A stretch of 17,087 bases of DNA, taken from assembly GCA_029932755.1 (NCBI GenBank), contig JAOZPK010000043.1, forward strand, positions 1-17,087, given 5' to 3'. Both the position numbers and the translations under genes were made by a program. This stretch comes from Candidatus Cloacimonadota bacterium. Lineage in GTDB: Bacteria; Cloacimonadota; Cloacimonadia; Cloacimonadales; TCS61. This document shows, one piece after another, positions 6,821-14,272 of the stretch; the stretch's first letter is position 1; each line of letters begins with the position of its first letter. The notes under the pieces were generated by a model that was given only the letters and a program-made list of their open reading frames with translations, made no database searches and was not told the origin of the DNA.

Positions 6821-9800
6821 ATGTATAAAATTGTGTTGATAATGTTATTGGTCGTTACCTCAAGTTTGATTTCTGCTAATAATTTTGAAGTGATTAGTCA
6901 AACCGAAAACGAATTGATCGTAAAATTTGTTCTACCTGAATTTGATAAGGAAATAATCTCAACAAAATTTGGATCTTTCAATAAGATAATCTGTGCTGAT
7001 GCGCTATATCCGGTTGAAAGTGGATATCCATTGTTACCCTTCTTCACCGAGATCATAGGACTGCCAATTGATGGAGATGCTTCCTTTTATATTATTGAGA
7101 AAAAACAAAAGACTATACGTAATTTCAAAGTATATCCAGTAGAAAAGATCGTACCTGATGAGACTTCAATTAACTATCAATTCTATATGGAAAAAAGTAT
7201 ATACAATTCATCTGCAATTTATCCTGCGAACATTATAGAAAAAGGATCTCCTGCTTATATCGGTGACAGATACTTTATGGGATTCAATATTCATCCTTTT
7301 CAATACAGGGGAAAGAATGCCGAACTTTTGATAACTGAAGAGCTAATACTGCATATTAATATAATCGGTAACAAAAGTAGAAACTTCTCACAAGGTGAAA
7401 ACTACATTGATAAAATTGCTGACTCATTCTTTTTAAATAACATTTACTCTAGTAATTGGAGAAAAGAAAAACAGAAATCGGGATATATCCCATCCAGAGA
7501 AGGTGATGAAGTAAATGAACTTCGAATTATCGTGGGTGAAGAAGGAATTTATAAAATAAGCTATGAGTATATAATGGAAACACTGGCAGCTTTGGATTTT
7601 CCAATTGAATATGAAATGGCTTTTGACTGGGATGAGATAGATCCTCGAAATCTGGAATTAACCTGTATGGGTAATCAGGTTCCAATACATTTTGTAGGTG
7701 CTGCAGATGGTTCTTTTGATCAGGGAGATTACTTTGAGTTTTATGGAGATATTCATTACGGTGAAAATCATTATTATGATGATTACACATCTGAGAATTC
7801 TTATTATTTAACATTACTAGATCATCCTGGAAGCAGAATGGCAGTTGAAAATGGCGGTTTGGGTAATATTAACCCAGGATATTACACAGTTCCTGAATCA
7901 TATCAACAAACCGTACATTTCGAAGAGCAGAACTCAAAAGATCATCTTGGTGCACAATATCTCTGGAATACTCATGATTTCTACCGTGAAGATATCTGGT
8001 TCTGGGATAGAATTTATTCTCCATCTTTAGAGATATATCCATTTGAACTTCAATATCCTGATCAGCGCCCCACAAAAAGATTTACGGCACAAGCATGTCT
8101 TTTCAGTGTTACCTTTAATGAAGACAATTATTCTCAAATAAACCACTCTGCACAAATCAACATCAATTCCTCACAGATCGATCAGCATGAATGGAATGGA
8201 CAATCTGAACAAATGTTTGATAATTTAAGTAATCCAATACACAATAGTTATTTATTTCATGGTGAGAATAGTTTATACGTAAATCTTCCGGGAATTTCCG
8301 GCATAGAAAATCAGCAGGTTATGCTTGATTACTTTGATATAACATATTGGCGTGAATATAGAACTGATACTGATGAATTGAAATTCACCGAACCTCAAGA
8401 TGAAGATTTAGGATTATTCCAATTTGAACTAAATAATTTTTCTACCGATCAAATATCGGTTTATAAATTAGGAATTAGTTTTATGGAAAACGTACATATT
8501 GTATCTTCCCTGGGTAATGGAGCTCCGCCTTTTAAGATATCATTTCAAGATAGTCTGATAAACCATAATACAAAATACTTTGCAGTTACGGAAGAAATGA
8601 AAAAACAACCTCTTAAAATTCTTCCGAACATTCCTTCTAATTTGAAATCACAAACAAACTTTGCTAAATATATTGTAATAACAATAACCGATTTTGTAGA
8701 AGATGAATCTTTATTACAATTCAAACAAACATGGGAAAGTCAGGGCAAGATCGTGAAGATAGTAAGCCTTCAGGATATTTTTGATGAATTTAATTACGGT
8801 ATCCGTTCTGCACAATCAATTAAAGATTTTATTCAATATGCCTATAATAATTGGAGTGGATCTGGTGTTACTCATGTTCTGTTTATGGGAGATGGAATTA
8901 CCGATGAAAGAGATAACAGCCCCAGCCGTGAGTTTAATCTTATTCCATTTAGGAATGTTTGGGTTGAATATTGGGGTGCTATCGCCAGTGATAACTGGCT
9001 TGGATGTATAGTTGGTGATGATTTGGTCTCAGATGTTGCAATAGGTCGTATTAATATTTGGAATGAAGATCAGATAGAAGATGTTGTTAACAAAACAATT
9101 CAATATATTGATCAACCAAATTTCGAGGATCTCTGGCATAGTCACGTTACATTAGCAGCTGGTGGAAATCCAGGTGAAGGATCTACTTTTGCAAATCAAT
9201 CAGAGACAATACGTTCAATGTGGATACCCGATGATTTTAATGTAAGCCGTGTATATTGTAATACTAACGGTCTGCCTAATTCATACGCGGGAAACACAAC
9301 CGATCTTATTAGTAATATTAATGATGGAACGATCTACCTGCAATTTATGGGTCATGGTGGTGGCCATATTTGGGCAGATTACAACCTTTTAAATATTGCA
9401 GATATTGCAACTTTCAATAATGATAACTTCCCTTTAGTAGCCAGCCTTTCATGTTATGGTTCTGCTTTCAATACACCTCAAAGCTCCTGTATTGGAGAGG
9501 AATTGATCCTACGTCCAAATCGTGGTGCTATTGGACATGTAGGTTTTACAGGATATGGTTATCTCTATGCAGATCTAGCTATCAGCAAACACCTTACAGA
9601 GGCTATCTTTGATAAACAGATACCTTCGATTGGAGAGATTGCAAGTTTTACAAAAGCTAAATTTTTTGCTTCTTATAATTTTTCCGGCGTTGGAGTAGCA
9701 CTTACACATGGTTTTGCTCTTTTGGGTGACCCGATGATCCAACTTATTTTGCCATACGATCAGAAACAAGTTAATCTTAATAATTATAATCTTGTTGAGG

Positions 9801-11839
9801 GAGATACTTTAGTAATAAGCTCTCATGTTGGTCCGCAGATAAGTAATGGGAAATTTGTAGTTTTTGATGAAGATGACTCCCAACTTCCGTTAGATCAATA
9901 TTACCCTTTAGAGATGCCGGCAATAAATGATACACTTTCAGTTTCTGATTTTATTGTTCCGGATAACAATAACTCAATTTATACCCAATATGTGAAAATA
10001 TTTGCTTATGGCGAAGATGGTGAGATTACCGGTATCACAAATTTCACCGTAGGTCAATCTGCAATGGTTAATCTTGAGATCATCCCCAATCCTCCTGAAG
10101 ATGGTGATCCAATAAATATTCGTGCTGATTTCTTTGATGAACATGGATTGGCAGATATCTACTTTGTAAGTGATACTTTATTAATTGAGATGATCAATAT
10201 AGAAGAACATACATATGAATTAGAAAGCCCTCTACCTGCACACTCTGCCGGAGATCAGATCAGTTTCCATTTCAAAATATTTGATGCTGTTGGAGATTCT
10301 ACCATAACAAATTCTGAGGTTATCATTGTGGCAGGACCGGATCTTGTAATGGAACATTTTGAACTTACCGAATTTGAAAATGCACCTGCGGCAAAAGTGC
10401 TAATTCGAAATTCCGGTTCGACAGAAGCAGGCGTCTGTAATCTGCGATTATACTCATACAACTATCAATATGACCCAGTACAAATAATATTATTATCAAC
10501 TATTCAAATCGCATCTCTTACTGTATTGGAAAATAGATGGGAATATATCCCAATTCCACTTCTAAATGGAGAAATTGAATTCCGTGCAATTGTTAATGAA
10601 AATGAAGAATCTTTTTCTGAGATCCATACTTTTAATAATACAATCAATTCTGATAGTTATTCAATAAATATGTTTGAAGTAGGAACTTCTGGATCAGTAG
10701 TTTCTGCACTCAGTCTGGATAACAATCTACTTTGTGAATTCCCATCGGATTTTTTAGCCGAACCTGCAATTTTCTACATAAATTCAATTATTACAGAAGA
10801 ACCAATAAATCAACCGGATATCAAAGAGATCTTGCCGGCAAATGAAACTAATTCATTCTGTTATGAGATTGGAACTCTTGATGAATCCTGTCTGGCAGAT
10901 TCTATTGGTCATTTCCAAAACAATAAATCTATCGCCCTTACATTCAGCTATAATCCTGCAGATTCACTTACACAAGCTATGGAAATGGAAGGTAATTTTA
11001 ATATTTATAGATGGGAAAGTGAATTTAATAAATGGATAAAATATGGTGGGTTAACTGATTCGGTTGCAAATACTGTTACTTATGAAGTAAATAGAATTGG
11101 AATTTACTCAATTTTACAAAACAATGATGATCAAGTTCCATATATTGAAGCAAATGTTGAAGGGCAGGAATATACACAAACTTTAAATTCTAGTCCCGGA
11201 CAAGAATTTACTCATGGTGGATATATTTCTAAGGATGGTGTGATCTCTTTCGTCTTGATGGATGCCAACGGGATTGATGTGTTTGAGAATAGTATAACGC
11301 TGTATCTTTCTGATGGTACAGATGTTACTGAAATTGGGAGCAATGAATATGCGTTAACTATAACTCCCGGAAATCTTAATCAACTCCCTCTTAAATATCA
11401 GCTGAATAATCTTACAGAAGGAACATATTACATTACCTTAGAATGCCATGACGTTAACGGAAATGAGGAAAATTTGGAAATTGAATTCATAGTAAATGAT
11501 AAGTTTGATATTATGAATTTTGCAAATTATCCTAATCCGGTTAAAACTGCAACGGTTAATCAAAACAATTCAGGTAGGACCAGATTCACCTATGTTCTTA
11601 CAGACGATGCCGACAAAGTTAATATAAAGATATATACAGTTAGCGGAAGGTTGATCAAAACATTTAAAGATCTTCCCTCTTCAGTAGGATATCATGAATT
11701 TCCACGAGGTCCTCTCGGTTGGGATTGCCGAGATAAAGAAGGATACTTTTTGGCAAATGGTGTGTATTTCTATCGAATAACTGCAACTAAGGGTAATAAG
11801 AAAATTGAGAAAACACAGAAAATGGCAATCTTAAAATAG
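6821..11839 (+). CDS. porU: C25 (gingipain-like) cysteine protease, probable type IX secretion sortase PorU
   Basis: A 1672-residue exported protein. Residues 1-19 are a signal peptide (cut near SSLISA-NN). Residues ~45-140 resemble the C25 propeptide (ESGYPLLPFFTEIIGLPIDG). The C25 catalytic domain spans ~617-978, with His845 in GHGGGHIW and Cys878 in SLSCYGSAF; the 33-residue spacing equals that of the gingipain dyad. Residues ~980-1560 are beta-rich Ig-like modules, one CARDB-like (1174-1270). The C-terminus (~1565-1672) is a T9SS-type domain beginning YPNPVK and ending FLANGVYFYRI. In Porphyromonas, PorU removes cargo C-terminal signals and attaches A-LPS, and its gene adjoins porV, as here, which is the main reason for choosing PorU over an ordinary secreted C25 protease. 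It is clearly longer than P. gingivalis PorU (~1150 residues). GGAGA lies 5 bases before the ATG. Confidence 0.85.
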   Translation: MYKIVLIMLLVVTSSLISANNFEVISQTENELIVKFVLPEFDKEIISTKFGSFNKIICADALYPVESGYPLLPFFTEIIGLPIDGDASFYIIEKKQKTIRNFKVYPVEKIVPDETSINYQFYMEKSIYNSSAIYPANIIEKGSPAYIGDRYFMGFNIHPFQYRGKNAELLITEELILHINIIGNKSRNFSQGENYIDKIADSFFLNNIYSSNWRKEKQKSGYIPSREGDEVNELRIIVGEEGIYKISYEYIMETLAALDFPIEYEMAFDWDEIDPRNLELTCMGNQVPIHFVGAADGSFDQGDYFEFYGDIHYGENHYYDDYTSENSYYLTLLDHPGSRMAVENGGLGNINPGYYTVPESYQQTVHFEEQNSKDHLGAQYLWNTHDFYREDIWFWDRIYSPSLEIYPFELQYPDQRPTKRFTAQACLFSVTFNEDNYSQINHSAQININSSQIDQHEWNGQSEQMFDNLSNPIHNSYLFHGENSLYVNLPGISGIENQQVMLDYFDITYWREYRTDTDELKFTEPQDEDLGLFQFELNNFSTDQISVYKLGISFMENVHIVSSLGNGAPPFKISFQDSLINHNTKYFAVTEEMKKQPLKILPNIPSNLKSQTNFAKYIVITITDFVEDESLLQFKQTWESQGKIVKIVSLQDIFDEFNYGIRSAQSIKDFIQYAYNNWSGSGVTHVLFMGDGITDERDNSPSREFNLIPFRNVWVEYWGAIASDNWLGCIVGDDLVSDVAIGRINIWNEDQIEDVVNKTIQYIDQPNFEDLWHSHVTLAAGGNPGEGSTFANQSETIRSMWIPDDFNVSRVYCNTNGLPNSYAGNTTDLISNINDGTIYLQFMGHGGGHIWADYNLLNIADIATFNNDNFPLVASLSCYGSAFNTPQSSCIGEELILRPNRGAIGHVGFTGYGYLYADLAISKHLTEAIFDKQIPSIGEIASFTKAKFFASYNFSGVGVALTHGFALLGDPMIQLILPYDQKQVNLNNYNLVEGDTLVISSHVGPQISNGKFVVFDEDDSQLPLDQYYPLEMPAINDTLSVSDFIVPDNNNSIYTQYVKIFAYGEDGEITGITNFTVGQSAMVNLEIIPNPPEDGDPINIRADFFDEHGLADIYFVSDTLLIEMINIEEHTYELESPLPAHSAGDQISFHFKIFDAVGDSTITNSEVIIVAGPDLVMEHFELTEFENAPAAKVLIRNSGSTEAGVCNLRLYSYNYQYDPVQIILLSTIQIASLTVLENRWEYIPIPLLNGEIEFRAIVNENEESFSEIHTFNNTINSDSYSINMFEVGTSGSVVSALSLDNNLLCEFPSDFLAEPAIFYINSIITEEPINQPDIKEILPANETNSFCYEIGTLDESCLADSIGHFQNNKSIALTFSYNPADSLTQAMEMEGNFNIYRWESEFNKWIKYGGLTDSVANTVTYEVNRIGIYSILQNNDDQVPYIEANVEGQEYTQTLNSSPGQEFTHGGYISKDGVISFVLMDANGIDVFENSITLYLSDGTDVTEIGSNEYALTITPGNLNQLPLKYQLNNLTEGTYYITLECHDVNGNEENLEIEFIVNDKFDIMNFANYPNPVKTATVNQNNSGRTRFTYVLTDDADKVNIKIYTVSGRLIKTFKDLPSSVGYHEFPRGPLGWDCRDKEGYFLANGVYFYRITATKGNKKIEKTQKMAILK

Positions 11840-11847
11840 GTAAAAAA

Positions 11848-12861
11848 ATGAAGAAAATAATTATACTTTTAGCAGTATTGCTTATATCGCTCTCGCTTTC
11901 AGCAGGAAGATATGCTGGTGATTTTATGGTGATAGGAAGCGGAGTTCGCTCTTCAGGAATGGGAAAAGCATTTACAGCAATTGCTAATGATGGATCTGCA
12001 ATTTATTGGAATGCTTCCGGTATTGCTCAAATGCGAGAAACAGAAATTGGACTAATGAGAGCATTCTTATACAATGGTCTTGCATCTTATGATAATTTCA
12101 CTTTCTGCCAGCCTCTTCCGAATGATGTTACAATTGGCTTTAACTGGACCCGACTATCTATAGATGATATTCCTGTTTTCCTGGAAGAACATCTGGTAGG
12201 AAATCCCAGTTTCCGCTCTGCATATTTTGAATATAACTTAACAGGAGACCCAGATGGTTGGATATCCAGTACCGATGATCTCCTGCAATTTGCTTTTGCA
12301 AAACATTTACATTATAATCTAAATCTGGGCTGGCTCTTTTTTGACGTTCCCTTTGAATTTTACCTTGGCGGGAACATAAAATATATTAAACGTAAAATCG
12401 ATGAAAGTATCGGAAATGGAACTGGATTTGATTTCTCGTTTTTAACCCGGACAAGTCTTGCCGTTCTTTTTGAAAGAGATTGGTTGGGAGATTTCACTTT
12501 TGGAGTTAATTTCCAGGATATTGGAGGAAGTAATATTACCTGGGATGTGGTTGATGATAACTCTGATCATCAGGATGAAGTATTGATGAACAGCAAATTG
12601 GGAATGGCAGTTATTCAACCGCTTCCATTCATATATTCCACACTGACCTTATCACACGATATTGATTATATTTACAGTACTGTACATCATTTTGGATTAG
12701 AATATAAATATAAAGATCTGGTTGAAATTCGATTGGGATATTATGATACAAATTTCACAACCGGTCTTACGATAATGTATAAAGATTTTGCACTTGATTA
12801 TGCATTTCTCACAAATAATTTAGCCAGTACAAATCGTGTTGGTTTAAGAGTTAATTTCTAG
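11848..12861 (+). CDS. porV: PorV/PorQ-family outer-membrane protein, probable T9SS carrier PorV
   Basis: A 337-residue protein with a signal peptide (cut after A19, SLSLSA-GR) and a FadL-like beta-barrel pattern of alternating aromatic strands ending in F (VGLRVNF), as expected for outer-membrane insertion. The opening GVRSSGMGKAFTAIANDGSAIYWNASGIA is the diagnostic N-terminal signature of the PorV/PorQ family (PF03687-type UPF0164 proteins carry a similar stretch). PorV carries substrates from the T9SS translocon to PorU at the outer membrane. The gene begins 8 bases after the porU stop with AGG 7 bases before the ATG, so the two are co-transcribed, as in Porphyromonas. It is somewhat short for PorV (~390). 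PorQ-like or another paralogue is the alternative, but the neighbour favours PorV. Confidence 0.85.
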   Translation: MKKIIILLAVLLISLSLSAGRYAGDFMVIGSGVRSSGMGKAFTAIANDGSAIYWNASGIAQMRETEIGLMRAFLYNGLASYDNFTFCQPLPNDVTIGFNWTRLSIDDIPVFLEEHLVGNPSFRSAYFEYNLTGDPDGWISSTDDLLQFAFAKHLHYNLNLGWLFFDVPFEFYLGGNIKYIKRKIDESIGNGTGFDFSFLTRTSLAVLFERDWLGDFTFGVNFQDIGGSNITWDVVDDNSDHQDEVLMNSKLGMAVIQPLPFIYSTLTLSHDIDYIYSTVHHFGLEYKYKDLVEIRLGYYDTNFTTGLTIMYKDFALDYAFLTNNLASTNRVGLRVNF

Positions 12862-12874
12862 CAGGGAGTTCAAA

Positions 12875-13708
12875 ATGAAGTTTTGCTTTTTATTGTTAGC
12901 ATTATCATTAATGTTTTGGGGATGTACCGGAGAAGAAAGTTTGGGAGTAGATACCCAAGCCCCAAATAAACCAGAATTAGTTCCTCATCTGGGAGATACC
13001 GGAGATATTATTCAAAATTACCAGGGGAATTCAGATACTTTAAATTTTTATAATATTTATAGCGATATTAATTTTGAGAACAATGGTATAGATGCTATGA
13101 TGGAAGGTGATTGGTTAAAGATACAATGGTTCCGCCTGGAAGACTCTGATATTGATTATCTAAAGATATTCAGGTTCAGTGCACAAGAGTATTATAATGC
13201 TATAGACACACTAAATTTTGCTCAGATCATTGATACTGTTAATTATGAAGATCAAATCTATTATGTAGATAAAACTTCAACTACAGATAAAAATTATTTT
13301 TATTTTATTGAAGCAATTGATAACGCAGGAAATTCTACTCTTTCTGATACAACCGGTTATAAACTGATCGATAAACCATATTTAATATCTCCGGCTGATT
13401 ATTACTCTTGTGAAAGCAACGATATCTATGATATTGTTTTCGAATGGGAACAAGTTGGAGATGTATTTTATTTCAGATTACTGGTCTTTAGTGAAGACAG
13501 GGAACTTATCTGGCAACAAACAATGTTAGATACAGGAAGTTTCAATGTCCAATACGATGGACCTCCTGTTGATCCCGGTTCTGTACTGATATGGCGGATT
13601 GATGCTTTTGGCAGTACCTATTCAACACCAAATCCGATAGAAGGAAATTATTACATTGTTGAATCCGGAGCAGAATCTGTAGAACGAACGTTATCTATTC
13701 ATAGATGA
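12875..13708 (+). CDS. Lipoprotein with two FN3-like domains, in the porU-porV operon
   Basis: A 277-residue exported protein with signal LMFWGC, so Cys17 should be lipidated. After a short D/Q/N-rich linker (DTQAPNKPELVPHLGDTGD) come two beta-sandwich modules. The first (~79-160, DWLKIQWFRLEDSDIDYLKIFRF to YFYFIEAIDNAGNSTLSDTT) is a clear fibronectin type III fold pattern with the 'Y-x-I-x-A-x-D-x-A-G-N' edge strand. The second (~168-264, PYLISPADYYS, YDIVFEWEQVGDVFYFRLLV, LIWRIDAFG) resembles it more weakly. There are no catalytic motifs. It starts 13 bases after porV with a strong AGGGAG site. I do not recognise a named family. Position next to porV suggests an accessory surface or periplasmic lipoprotein of the secretion apparatus, but that rests on context only. 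Confidence 0.8.
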   Translation: MKFCFLLLALSLMFWGCTGEESLGVDTQAPNKPELVPHLGDTGDIIQNYQGNSDTLNFYNIYSDINFENNGIDAMMEGDWLKIQWFRLEDSDIDYLKIFRFSAQEYYNAIDTLNFAQIIDTVNYEDQIYYVDKTSTTDKNYFYFIEAIDNAGNSTLSDTTGYKLIDKPYLISPADYYSCESNDIYDIVFEWEQVGDVFYFRLLVFSEDRELIWQQTMLDTGSFNVQYDGPPVDPGSVLIWRIDAFGSTYSTPNPIEGNYYIVESGAESVERTLSIHR

Positions 13709-13718
13709 GTAAATTATC

Positions 13719-13748
13719 TTGACTTCATACAATGAAAAAAATTATTAA
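13719..13748 (+). promoter_or_regulatory. Candidate promoter before the polysaccharide-export genes
   Basis: TTGACT (13719-13724), an 18-base spacer and TATTAA (13743-13748) make a moderate sigma-70 match in the 58-base gap, the longest gap between plus-strand genes after position 6820. Transcription would start near 13755, directly at the AAGGAG ribosome site (13756-13761), so the leader would be very short. It could let the export genes be expressed apart from porU-porV. Confidence 0.35.
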
Positions 13749-13766
13749 AAGTTTCAAGGAGAATAA

Positions 13767-14258
13767 ATGAAAAAAATCATATTTATTATATTCTTAATAA
13801 TATTAGGATTAAGTTTATGGGCTCAAACTGAAAGTAGCGGTGTTTTAAGCTATAATCCTGGAGCTGTTTACCAATATTCCGGCTCTCTTACAGGAACTGA
13901 GCAACTCAAGATTAGAACTTATATTTGGGGACAGGTTAGAAATCCTGGACTTTATATTGTTCCAGACAACACAGATCTGCTAACATTGATTTCTTCTGCC
14001 GGTGGTCCAACAGAAAATGCAAAACTCTCTAAAATTAGAATAATCCGTTCTACGGCAGAAGGTGAAAAGGTTATTTGGGTTGACCTGAAAGAATATCTAG
14101 AGACCGGACAAGCAGAATTAATTCCAATACTAAGGCCTGGAGATACTGTAATCGTTTCAGGCTCAACGTATTATGCGTTTACAAAAGCAGTTAATTGGCT
14201 TTCTCAGATTGCTGTGATGTTAAGTGTATATGTAGCAATTTCTAATATTAGTAATTAA
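13767..14258 (+). CDS. Small SLBB-domain polysaccharide export protein
   Basis: A 163-residue protein with a signal peptide (cut near LWA-Q20; no lipobox), a short Ser/Gly/Tyr-rich stretch, one SLBB domain (~50-131: YIWGQVRNPGLYIV, LLTLISSAGGPTENAKLSKI, LRPGDTVIV) and a hydrophobic C-terminal helix (~141-160, AVNWLSQIAVMLSVYVAISN). SLBB domains form the periplasmic stack of Wza-type exporters. The Poly_export (PES) domain and the further SLBB domain of Wza are missing, and the protein is under half of Wza's length. The final helix could be a membrane anchor or an analogue of the Wza helix that forms the outer-membrane pore. AAGGAG lies 5 bases before the ATG, and the Wzc-like gene follows after 14 bases. 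It is complete, not truncated by frameshift. The role as export partner of the kinase is inferred from fold and position. Confidence 0.85.
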   Translation: MKKIIFIIFLIILGLSLWAQTESSGVLSYNPGAVYQYSGSLTGTEQLKIRTYIWGQVRNPGLYIVPDNTDLLTLISSAGGPTENAKLSKIRIIRSTAEGEKVIWVDLKEYLETGQAELIPILRPGDTVIVSGSTYYAFTKAVNWLSQIAVMLSVYVAISNISN

Positions 14259-14272
14259 ATAAATGAGGTAAT

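Noticed and set aside
11840..12874. Terminators between porU, porV and the FN3 lipoprotein gene
   Set aside because: The gaps are only 8 and 13 bases and contain ribosome sites, with no hairpin plus T-run.
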